Shown here in pieces: positions 32,401 to 43,696 of a stretch of 64,000 nucleotides of DNA. A model generated the notes under the pieces. It worked only from the letters and a program-made list of their open reading frames with translations, had not been told where the DNA came from and made no database searches. Positions within the stretch are counted from its first letter, which is position 1; every line of letters starts with the position of its first letter. The position numbers were made by a program, and so were the translations under genes. Origin of the DNA: Hansfordia pulvinata (taxonomy: Eukaryota; Ascomycota; Sordariomycetes; Xylariales); assembly GCA_006538405.1 (NCBI GenBank), contig BJKQ01000009.1, positions 2,304,001 to 2,368,000 on the forward strand. The letters run 5' to 3'.

Positions 32401-35400
32401 AGGTAGGTAAGGTAGTAGAGGACATGCGCAGAGCTGAAGAGGGGGCCATGCTTCGTCAGCACTGCTTTGGGCGTGAGGAGGAGGCCGCGTTCATGGCTGG
32501 GGGACGTCAGCTTGTACGGTGCTCTTTCTGTTTTTGTTTCTTTTTCTTCTCCTTTTTCCCCCTTTCTTTCCTCCACGACCGGCTCGACGACGTGCTCTAC
32601 TCGTACCTCTTCCCGCGACAGCTGTCAAGATCGCATCTCGACGGCAGTGCGTGCAGGGCGACAGACAGACAGACCGACCGACAGCATGATGGATGAGGCC
32701 CGCTCCGGACTGCCGATTCGGCCGTCCGGGGCACGACCTGCGGCCCCGCACGATCCCATCTACTCGTAACCAGATTTCGGGCAAGCATGAGTACGAGCAT
32801 GGGGTCTGGTCTGGGGTTTCTAACTAGCACGAGCGCGCGCGTAGGGGCGGGCTTGTCCCGCGCTGATGACATATTCCCTCCGTGCCTTACGAGTTGCGTG
32901 GGCGGGGCCTCCGTCCTGGATGAACTTTGGACTCTCCGAATCGCCGAGCCATCACCATGACCCCGTGGTCGAGATGCTCGCTCGCGGGAACAAGAAGAAA
33001 CCAGAATGGATGATGAGATGGGCATCTCCGGCACGCCACGTGAGCACTATCGAGACGCCAGTCCGGGCTAGTACGAGTACTAACTCGGACGACGATGCGG
33101 TTTAGCTTTGGCTTCTTCGATGGGGCCGCCCGCAGAGACGAGCGAGATCAGCCCGCTTCTGCCCTACCGTGCCGTGGAAGGCTGATCTTGGAGTACCTAA
33201 TGTAGGTTAGGTACGTTAGGTAGGTAGGCAGACTACTGCACTCTGCCGGCAGATGGGACGGCTTGCAAAGGACGATACCCGCCCATGTGTGCTGCCCTTT
33301 GTCGTGCCGCGTTTCCATGGACCGGGACTGCCGAGGTAGCCAAGTAGATATCGGTGTCGTGGGTGTCGTGAGTGTCTACGGCACAGGCAGGGTTCTTCTC
33401 ATCCATTCCACTACTCGTCCTCGTCCCTGATCATCAATGTTGGGGGGGCTTGTTGACAGGCGCGGAGGAGACAACGCCTGGAGGGACTCCGGAACGACCG
33501 GGCCTGCCATTCATCCATCATGATCATTTCGTCCATTTGCCCTTCATGTATCCATTCGTTCGTCCAATGACTGCCCGGGCGTCCCTGTACGAGTACTCGT
33601 GTTGGTGTCTGTGTAATTACCTACCTAGCCGGCAACCTCCGCAACAACCCCGGCCGGTCTGTCTCTGATTACCTACTACCTACCCGGTAGGAACCCGGGC
33701 GACTCTGTCCAGTGGCTCGGGTGGTCCGGGGGACTCGACCCATCCCTGCCTGTCCCAACAACCTCACCATCACCTTGCGCATCCGCCGTTGTTGGCTCGG
33801 CCCTTGTCGACGCCTGCATGGTGTTGATTGATTACCTACCAGGTAGGTAGATAGGTACAGGTAGAGATACTCGTATCCCGGGGCCAGGCGGCATTGTCAC
33901 CGCCGCCATCTCCATCCACCTCTCATCACAGTGCAACGCCAGAGCTCGTTACGAGAATCTTACCGGCATAATGTAGCTGAACTGAGCTCCCCCGCCCGTG
34001 AGCACGACTCGAGCGATGTCACCCTGGCATGGGGCTGATAGGCTCGCCTAGGACGACGCTGGTCAGCTCCCGGACATGAAGGAGTTACACACGATGGCGG
34101 GCAACCCAGCCTCCCCCTTCTTCTTCTTCTTCTTCTTCTTCCTCTTCCTGCTCTTCATGCTCCCCCGGACGGCGGCAGCGCGGCGGGTTTACGCCCGTAC
34201 GTACGTGGGAGAGTCGTGTCGGGTCAGTAGTGCAATACGCGAGAGCACACACACGACATGACGAGTCCCGTTCCCCATGCGATTGGGACCGACTCTCGAG
34301 TCATCCCGCCAGCCACCACTGACTGGCCAGAGAGCCCGGGGCTTGCTTACGAGTACTCGACTAATGATGCAACTGGGCAAACAGACTTGTTACCCCGGGA
34401 TTTCTTGACCTCGCTGCCCCCACCCGGCTCGAGTGCCAGCCGCAGTGAGGATGGGCTATCAAGTGGCTCCCTGATTATTGGTCCGTCCCTCCGCTCCCCC
34501 CATGTCTCTTAATTCTACGAGTGCTCCTTCTCCGCACGCCCGAGCCATACCCGCTCGGAGCACCGCACCGCACTGCACCGCACCGCACCTGAGCTGTATG
34601 ATGAACACGTACGAGTAGATAGGTAGGTAGTAAGTATGCTGTCACGCTTCGTGGAGTATCCGCATGGCACGTCGATCCCCTCCCCAGTTTGTTGCGGAGA
34701 AGCAGCTACTCGTACTCCCTACTCGACTGCGAGCACCCTGGAGCCTCTGCGTCTCTCCATCCAAGTCGCCCCCTCCCTCCCTCCCCCCGTCTCCCCTGCC
34801 CGGTGCAAGCCTTACGGACGGACGGCGACTGGCTCCCAGCTGCTCACGAGACAGGTGCCCCGGCACCGGCATCATCTCCACGCGCGCGTCGTGCCACGCC
34901 CTCGCCCAGCTTCGCTTCTGCAGAGCAAAGAGGGGTCTGCATGCTGTCGTGCGGCCGTGAAGCTGCGATCGAGTTGGAGATGGAGATGGGAGGGGGGGTT
35001 AATAATACACTCTTAGCTCCTAGTAGTGCTCCTCTCCCCTCTTTCTCTCTCTCTTTCTTTCTTCCCCCCGGGCCCCCGGGTTTCCCCACTCGAGGAGGGG
35101 ACCACCACCCACTCCCCTACTCCGTAAGCGTGCTCATCAGAGTCGTGTCGTGCCTGGAAAAGGCAACCCACTGGATCGAGTCTGACCATGATTCCGGGGG
35201 AGCTCCATTGTTTGTGTGGGCTTCCCCCCTGGCTCTGTGTGTGTCTCTCCCCCCCCGGTTCGAAAGAGCCGCCGGAACTCTTACCCCATGCAGACAAGGG
35301 TAGTGAGGAGGGGCGGGCGGCAGCTGCTCTGCTGCTCTGGCCGGCGCGGCCGCGAACCCGAGCTGCTTATACGTAATCGATATTTGGCGATGTGATGTTG

Positions 35401-35832
35401 GCTGATGCTTGCTGCAGTCTGATTCACCCCCCGCCCCCCATCCCTACCTTTCTCGGGGCCTGGCAACCTTTCTCGGGGTCTGGCAAGCCAGGGAGCAACG
35501 GCTGCAGGGTAGCTTCGAGCCAGGGCATCCCGTGCACGAGTAGTTGCTGGCAAGCCGTCTCCATCCCGTGCCATGCGAGTATCACATAAAGACCCTTCCC
35601 ATCCCGCCTCCAGGCCTGCAGGCTCCCGAAGTGTTGGTGTTGTCCTTTCCTCCGTATCTCACCCTGCCTTGCCTACCACTCCTAGTACTACTCGTACTTC
35701 AGCCGCTTGCGCAGAAACGCCGTGAACCAGTCGGCAGCTCGCAGCCGTACCCTGACTTCGGAGATTTGCTTGCTGTTCCTTTGCTTCATCATCCGAGCCC
35801 CCCCCCCCCCCCCCCTCATCAAGCAGCCCGCC
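29408..35832. other. Large gene-poor block, DUF7918 gene / acetate transporter
   Basis: About 6.4 kb without a recognisable gene, probably including the DUF7918 5' leader at its left end. From 29.4 to 31.4 kb it is plain sequence of moderate GC, with a 203-codon minus-strand frame (29703-30314) of no known family. From 31.4 to 35.7 kb it is rich in TACGAGTA/TACTCGTA (31439, 32136, 32146, 32272, 32384, 32598, 32761, 33072, 33588, 33868, 34348, 34610, 34707, 35689) and AGGTAGGTA arrays (33195-33235, 33660-33690, 33831-33860, 34619-34632), plus TGATGA (about 31988-32010) and TTC (about 34118-34140) microsatellites. A C17 run lies just before the transporter start (about 35799-35815). Confidence 0.55.
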
Positions 35833-36930
35833 ATGTCCGCCACAGAGCAAGCCGCGGCCCCGGTCGCCACCAACAACACCGCGGCGACCACCTCGACGGG
35901 TGCCGCCGACAATAAGGAGCTCCGGAACCCGTACGGCGGCAACCCCAACTGGAGCACGCACCTCAACAGCAACGAGGAGCGCCTGGCGGCGTTCGGCGGC
36001 GAGTTCCAGCCCGGCCTGTACAAGTCGACCCGGTCGAGGAAGCTCGGCAACCCCGCGCCCCTGGGCCTGTCCGCCTTCGCCCTGACCACCTTCGTCCTGT
36101 CCCTCGTCAACTGCGGCGCCCGCGGCATGACCCAGCCCAACGTCGCCCTGGCCGTCGCCTACGGCTACGGCGGCCTCGTCCAGCTCCTGGCTGGCATGTG
36201 GTAAGCTACCCAACTACCTCCCTAGTGTTCTTGGTTGAGCTGGTTGGCTGGCTGGCTATAGAACTTGGAATATTTCGTCGGCCGGCCAAATCTGGTGTTT
36301 TTGTGTGTGAAGCGTGGCTCCCGGAAAAACGACTGACAGCTCGAAAAATAACAGGGAGATGGCCGTGGGCAACACGTTCGGCGCGACGGCGCTGTCGTCG
36401 TACGGCGGCTTCTGGATCTCGTACGGGATCCTGCTGACGCCCGGGTTCCAGGCGCTCAGCGTCTACTCGAGCCCGGCGGACGAGGCGTCGGCGCTGGGCT
36501 TCTTCCTCGCCGGCTGGTTCATCTTCACCTTCATCCTGCTCATCTGCACCCTGCGCTCCACCGTCGCCTTCTTCCTGCTCTTCCTCACCCTCGACCTAGC
36601 CTTCCTCATGCTCGCGTGCTCCGAGTTTGCAAAGTCCAACGGCAACGCCGCCTCCAGCCTCGCCCTCCAGCACGCCGGCGGCGGCTTCGGCCTGCTGTCC
36701 GCCTTCACCGCGTGGTACAACGCCCTGGCCGGCATGGCCGACACCAGGTATGGGTTCTCGTCCTCCTCTAGTCTTTTTTTTTGACCTCCTTCACTATCAT
36801 TACCTGCCATGGGATGCTAATCTGGTTGTGCAGCAACTCGTTCTTCCTCATCCCCGTGCTTCACTTCCCTTGGTCCGAGAAGGGCCGCGAGAACCGTCTC
36901 CAGAAGAAGACTACTCGCGAGACGGTCTAG
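35833..36930 (+). CDS. GPR1/FUN34/YaaH (acetate/ammonia) transporter
   Basis: Plasma-membrane transporter of the AceTr family (yeast Ady2/Ato, A. nidulans AcpA), which moves acetate with protons and has been linked to ammonium export. Exons are 35833-36200, 36355-36747 and 36834-36930; the product is 285 residues. ATG 35833 gives MSATEQAAAPV and a hydrophilic N terminus. Residues 73-78 (NPAPLG) are the family signature, followed by LSAFALTTFVLSLVNCGARG. Further motifs: [32 protein letters not shown], in which the Trp codon is split by intron 1; a conserved helix LGFFLAGWFIFTFIL; and a C-terminal NSFFLIPVLHFPW. Six hydrophobic segments are visible. Neighbours give no clear pathway, though acetate uptake would suit a carbon-catabolic role. 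Substrate is inferred from the family. Confidence 0.93.
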
Positions 36931-39900
36931 TCTGTTTTTCTCCTGTTGCGATTCCTCCCAGAGCCGGTCAGAGAACCAGGCCATACCGCGAAAATGGTCT
37001 TGCCGGCATGTATCGGCAGGGTCACAAGGTGTATGCTGCCCCTCATCTCCCCAATCGCCGGGTACCTGCACCGCCGGTCGGTGGCGGCCGCGACTCGTGG
37101 CAGTCGGGCTTCTAGCTCGCTCCACAGCGGGACGCCGATCACTTGGGGCCGGGAAAAGGGACGTCTGGACCGCGCCGTCATGGGGACGGGTGCCAGCGGA
37201 GCCGGCGGAGGGGGGCGTTGGAAGATGATTCTGCAACAGGGAATGTGATGAATGATGGTGGCTCTTCTAGCAAGCGAATGCGCTGAGCCGACGACCTGCG
37301 TGTTTCTGTTGCTTTACACTGATTCGTCTGCGTTGGTCGTGAACGACGACGGAATTGAGGCCGGTCGCGAAGATGGATGGGCTGTGACGAACGAGATATA
37401 TATATACCCCCAATGTAATGATTGAACTTTTGCGAGCATGCACACGCGCGTCCTCGCTGAGAGGCGATGAAACTTGGATTACGAGTTCTCTTTTCGGTGT
37501 GGCTTGCGCCGACGCCACTGCTGGTGGCGCAACTCTTCTCCTTCTACTTCTTCTTCTTCTTCTTCGGCTTCTGCAATCGTCACCGAAACCTTTGGCGTCC
37601 GCCTTGCAGGTCGCGCGTGCGCGCGTGTTGGTCACGTCGGTCGGTGGGCATCGCGGCGCAGCCTCGGCGCGACTCTGAGCTCACCACCACAGCACGGCGT
37701 CGCTTGTTGCTGGCAGACCAGCCCACTTAAGGCAAGTGATCATCGCAGCCCTGCACGCGCAGCCGAGCAGGACGTGGCTCTGGGGTCAGCTTCGAAGCTT
37801 GCAAGTCTTTGGTCGGTTGAAACTTGCTGCCAATTGCGACATGGCCGCCCCGCGTCTTCGCCAGCTCATGCGCACGGCATGCTGCTCTCGTCGCGTTTCC
37901 TCGGAGAGCGGCTGGGTTTGATGGCCTGGTTTGTCGCTCAGACTGCCCCGTCGCCGATTAACCGCGTAGGCTGGCCACCCGTGTATCGTTACTGTTGAGA
38001 TTGTAGCTCGCACCGGCTTGTTGTTTGCCTCTCGAGAATCGGTGAGTACGGCTAGACTGTCCGAGGAACCACACTTGAAACAGTCAATGCCTTCAATGTG
38101 GTTGGGGATGATGCAATCTTCTGTTCAAGAGAAGATTGCTCAGTAACACGCATCTGGTGCGGTGACCGGTAGCGGAGAGAGTATGAGCATCTTCCGTCAA
38201 CTCACGGTGAAAGAGAGTCTGTCCGGTGTCGACCCTGCAGCACCTTCTGGATCGGTTCGATGTAGACCGCTGCTGAATTGCCGGCACCTGTATGTGACGT
38301 TGACGAGCATCGACTGGCATCCGCAATGTCTGCTGTGTGCTGGAGCCATGCCTTGACTGCGCACAGCTGAGTGTCTCTCTTCAGATTCGACATCAACCTC
38401 GCCTTGAATAGTGAGGGCGGCGGGAACATGGAAAAGCGTGGACGAGAGAGACCGTGAGATGCGTCTAGGTAAGATGGCCAATGCGGGACAATGATGCATG
38501 CTTCGGTACGGGAGAGTATGCCTCCTTTCCGCGTGTAGTCGCCCTTATGTTGACTATTGCTTGCTAGATGTGCGTGATGGAGAGCCCGGCGACATATTGC
38601 AAGATTCAACTTGATTCATGGATACTTCCCCAGCAATGCAAACTCCGGCAGCAACAAAACGGCACGAGTTGTGCGGATGACCAAGCTTCGGATCGTGGGA
38701 CTGGTCAAGGCCACCGTATCCAGCAATAGCAACCGCAGAAACCCGAGACGGGGACGATTCCGGCTGAATGATCGTGACGCGGGTGTAGATGTTGCTGCTG
38801 CTGTTAAGTGTCCTGCATCGCCCAATCTTCCTTGGTTTACTCATCCCGAGCCAGAACTGAGCGAGTCCTTGGCAGCCTCGAAGCTAGGACTATCTATACG
38901 GGAGTCTCCCGCCCCTATGAGATTGCCACAACCCCCATCGATGTGCAAGACAGTGCTGAGCGCTTGTGTGATGTGTTTACACCATACGACTGACGGAGAA
39001 GGCCCACGCCCATACTCGACGAGTCTCAAGCTGCTTGAGGTCTGACAATGTCCATGACCCAGCGGTAAACCGGAACCTGCAGCCCTCAACGTAGTCGAAA
39101 TTCGACCCGAAAGAGGCGCTGTGCCTAGTCTATTTGTCAAATGCACGTGCGACATGATTTGACTTTCTCTGGTGCCTGTTCCGATTCCATAGCTGCTGAC
39201 ATGGCATTGGAACTTCCCTCCCTCATTAGTACGATAGAGCAGCGGATTGCAACACACAGTGCTTGGGATGCTGGTAATATTCGAACGATCGCGGTTTTTT
39301 GCGAGCTCTGATTCTGCCAGTTATGTACACTTGGGCTGAATTCCCTGTTGTCATCTTGATATGTGCAGGCACCACAAACCAGATGGCCAACACCTCTTAG
39401 AAATGTCCTGCAAAAGCACAGCCACACCCATTTCCTCGCACGCCGACAAGTCCCAGACCGGCTCACTCGTATACGTGACACGCCCATCTCTGTGCACCAA
39501 GACATGATCAACATTGGTCTGCGCTCGGGGATGAGGAGATGAGTAAATCAGGAACTATCGTGCGCTTCCAAATCTACGCAAGTTCTGCCCAATCTTGAAG
39601 GCTCGCTCGGCCCCACGCGCACTGCCGACGGTCAATTCACCGCGAGCGAACAGGCTCGCGCAGAAATCGACCCGCGCGGCATCAGGCTCAGGAATCGGCC
39701 CTCTGCCAGAGGCACAGCGTGTGGCGTTTGGCTGGCCAGGCGCCTGCCCTCTCCATGGTCTGTATCCGTAGACCCAGACTATGCTTCCTGGTTGAACCTA
39801 CTTGATGCTTGACCTTGTCAATGGCCTGCGACACGTTGTTCATTGCCTACGATAGAGTTTTGCTTGCAAGGGGCTCTGGAGCAGAGACAGGGCCCCGAAG

Positions 39901-42900
39901 TCGTTGGCTGCCTCCTCCCAATATCAGAATGTTTCCAGCTGGGCCCGTTAAACAGGCGTAGCCCGAACCGTTTCCCCTGGTGTGCATGTCTTCATTCATT
40001 CATGCAGTTGATGGGCGTTGCTAATTCCCACCCCAGAAGCATTGGCTTGAATCGTAGCTCAGAGGAGATGGCCCTTGATTCCCTAGCCACCCCTACGAGA
40101 ACACAAGTCACCCCTTTTCAACCCGGTTTCAACTCGAAAGGCGACATGGATCTGACACCACGACATCACGAATCTATGGTGAATGGTTATCCGAGCTGTT
40201 GCCCCTTGCTGACAATGGTGGCCGTTTCCTCCGTCCCGTCCAGTAGCTTCCCGCAACCGGGTGAAGTGCGTCATGTCAATGTGCGGACTCGCCTTTTGGG
40301 TAATTCACCAGGGGCCCAGGTGTCCAGGTGCATTTCATGCAAGTGCAGCTTTGGAGGACGGTCTCGGGACATTTCGCTGAGCATGGGCATTGAAGTGTTG
40401 AGTTCAGAGTGTTTGAACCATCAACACCTTCACTGCGCCTGCAAACTTGAAATCCGCCACCCCTTTAGATCAAGTTGCAAAGCCGCGACAACCCCCCAAG
40501 CTAGATACCCTGTTAACGAATACATCCAACGATAAGAGGAAGCGGAAGCCACGCGTTGGCCTTTGACAATCAGCGGCTGTTGCTGCGTCCAGACCACAGG
40601 CTGTGCTCGCTGCGTTCCGCTATGCTCCCATGTAGCAAGCGTTGCACGAGCCATGCCCGATGACAAGCGACTGATCGCGGGATTGGGAAATATGCCGTCT
40701 ACGGTCGTGTACCGTCTGCCATGAAAAGGGAGGGGAAACAAGGGGCCCTGAAGCTCGGCACAGGCTGACTGTGGGAAACAGATTGAAGAATGATGACCCG
40801 AATTCGTGGTGCCTATTGCAACAAATAGCTTGCGTCTCAAAACCACCCTTTCCGTCCTGCATATCTCAAAGTTAGAAACGTGAGAGAGCGCACACATTGC
40901 CAAGCTCACCTTCAACAATCCATTAGAAGCGCGGGAGACCTAGCGTGGCCGCGCCAAAGATTGAGGATCTCGCCAGCAGTGGTGAACCTGCAACCACGAG
41001 CGCGGCGCTCCCAACGCACCTATCAACCGGCGGAACGATCGTCTGTCAGCCCAACCAGATGGACAGGATTCGGCACATTGCTCTCTTTCGAGTTCTCTTA
41101 GCTCGAGACGGCTGGTGGGAGAAGCGTGTTCTCTGGCCGCGTTGGTCAAGTGTTGTCCAGAGCGCCCCCGCCACCTCTGTCGCCGCCAGGTGCCAACAAG
41201 ACCACCCGGAACAAAAGGGGGCGGACACAAATCAGCTCTGCCCGGAGACTGAGACATGCAGGGCCGTGCCATTGGCGCGGGTCCGGTCGCGTGAGCCCGG
41301 AGGAGGCGAGAGCTGGTGTCCGTTGCTGGCCGTGTACAGACCTGACGCCTTGGCACACTACCCAGGAGGTTTAGCAGGGGACGCACCGGTGAGAAGGATC
41401 AACCCCCAGAAGACACCACGACGGGCCGTTTCTGGAACTAAGCGAGGAACCTGTCACGCCTGCGAATGCTCCCATGGGTACGAGTACGATTGCTCGGACG
41501 GTTCGAGTAGGGTGTACTCGTGGTTAGTTGGTACGGTTTTTAGGTAGTTAGGATGAAAAAGAAGGCCCGGGATCAACGGTGGAAGAGAGGCCGAAGGCGT
41601 GGAGAACGGGCCCAGCAACGGCTGAACTCAGCCCCGGCTCGCCTCGTCTTTGCACGGACAACGCAACGAGCAGAGAGCCGTGCCATCACGGCACTAATGT
41701 TGGTGTCAGGGAATCGTGATGGAGATTACAGACCTTATCTAGGTAAGAATAATGATACCAACAGGAAGCTGCGAGAAGAGAGCATTGCGAGCCTTGTGGG
41801 TTGGCCAAACCCCTCTCTCTTCTCTGACAATCTGGCCGCCCACGGAGACAGCACACGAGTACCTTATTAGTAGCACGCTTGCTCGTAGGAGGTATCAGAT
41901 TGAACAGAGCTCCGGTGGTTGTGTCCTCTCTGGGGAGGCGGTAACGACAGAGTGCCGATTATCCGATGCCTAACATACCACAGTGAACACCTATCTACGA
42001 GTACCGTGTCTATCGTACTCGTACCCACTCCTACTCGTAGTACGCACACTAACGAAGGGGATGCGAATTCGCACTTTGCCGTCATGTCGCGTCGCCAGGT
42101 TTGGCACCTGGCCGGAATGATGTGTGGTGTGTGTGTGTGTACTCGTATGTCTAGGAGTGGCAGGCTGCAGGGCCCTTGGGCAGAGAGGAGATGGAGCACC
42201 TGTCGATCCCGACCGGTCTGTCCAACCGAAGGGGCAGAGGCTGATCGCCGAACCCTTTTGGCACGACTGCGTGCGAGTACGAGTACCTTAGTCGTCGTCG
42301 CCGCCCGTTAGTGGCACGCATCGCTCTGCCGTAGCCCCATATCGCGCACGCACACGCTGAGTCCCTAGATACCTCCTGTACATACCTACCTAGATGTACC
42401 CATCTACAGCTGAGCATGATGTACTCAGGCACAGAGGTACCGCAGCCAGGAAACATGGAAGTAGGCGTATCTGAGGTCTCGATACCGGCCCATGATACCA
42501 CGGACCAGGCTTTCTGATCGAAGGCGGATCCCTGTTGCGAGTGTGCAAGCTCACGTCCACGGGTACTCGTACCATTCAGCGGACCTGGCGCTGGAGTCCG
42601 TTAGGTAGGTACTCGTACGAGTACTCCATATCTTAGGTACTCGTGCTCGCGAAGCACTGGGAATCCCCGTGGCATTCCCGGTGTCTCAGTACGTACGCGT
42701 CCCCTTTTCACGTCTACGAGTATGAGGCCCTCCAAGCACGAGCTTGGAAGACACACGTCAGGAACACTGGGCAGTGGTGACGACCAAAGACGAGGAGAGG
42801 AGCAGCAGCCATGTAGAAGTATCCGAACTGTCCGAACTGTCATTCTGCAGCAGCATTCGGCAGTCGTGCGGCGGAGGAGCAGCCATCCGAGGGCCAAGAC

Positions 42901-43696
42901 TGTCTGCGCGGCAGCTGAGGTGATCGCCGGAGCCAACGTCCACTTTTCCCTGCTGTCTGCCGCCGTCTCTCGCCGACCCGCCTGCTCCGCCATACGTTCT
43001 TGAGGAAAGCTTGTTATGTTGCATTTGACAGGTCCTGCCTAGGGGAGGGTGCTAAGCTACTCGTGGGCTGGCACGCTGGCTCCCAACTACCTACCCATGC
43101 GTACTCGTACGAGTGCCACGCTCCGTGCGCCCCCATCGTGCCGTGCGGGACCCATGTTCTGCCATCCAACTGTCAGGCTGATCCCCCCCCCCCCCCCTCT
43201 GGCCGGGTGCGTGCGTGCGTGTGTGCCGTGTGCCCCGCAGCCTGAACCTGGGGGGTGGGCGGGAGCCAGAAGGTACAGTACTCGTAGAGAGGAATACAAA
43301 CTGGGGTCGTTCGATCTCGTGGTCCTCGACATGCCTTGATCCCATCTGTCTGTCGAAGTCTATTTCCCACAAAGAGGACGAAGAGGACGAGGAAAAGGAG
43401 GCCGACGACGACGACGACACCACCACCACCACCACCACCACCACCACTAACAGCAACAGGAACAACACCAACAACGATTGTCATCAACGTCGGACACGGG
43501 TCCCTCGTCGCCGCAGACCTGGCCTGCTCCCCTGTCCCCACACACTCGCCCGCGCCCAAGGTGAGCGCCAGCCAGCCAGGCACCCGGGCGAAACTCCAGA
43601 CAGGCAGGCGGGCCGACGGACAGAGAGAGAGACACACACAAGGGAGGGAGGCAAGACGAGAGACACGACGGCAGCCACCCCTTTCGGCGTACCACG
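36931..43696. other. Large gene-poor block, acetate transporter / Zn2Cys6 regulator
   Basis: About 6.8 kb with no recognisable gene. The part 37.0-41.4 kb is close to 50 % GC where I counted (near 38.05 kb) and holds no TACGAGTA copies; its longest frame (39843-40535, plus) resembles no family. The part 41.4-43.3 kb is packed with the motif (41479, 41996, 42016, 42032, 42140, 42278, 42564, 42610, 42616, 42715, 43102, 43279). Closest to the regulator there is an ACC trinucleotide run (about 43420-43446) and a purine-rich leader. Confidence 0.55.
42610..42623. repeat. 14-bp palindrome made of two overlapping octamers
   Basis: TACTCGTACGAGTA, a perfect inverted repeat formed by TACTCGTA overlapping its complement TACGAGTA. 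The identical 14-mer occurs at 19627-19640, 23 kb away. A near copy missing the last base lies at 43102. Confidence 0.85.

Noticed and set aside
39843..40535. 230-codon plus-strand frame
   Set aside because: No family resemblance, no plausible intron partners; left as a possibility only.
19069..43300. Repeated octamers considered as a CRISPR-like or telomere-like array
   Set aside because: Spacing is irregular over tens of kilobases, the repeat is only 8 bp, and the organism is a fungus; neither array type fits.
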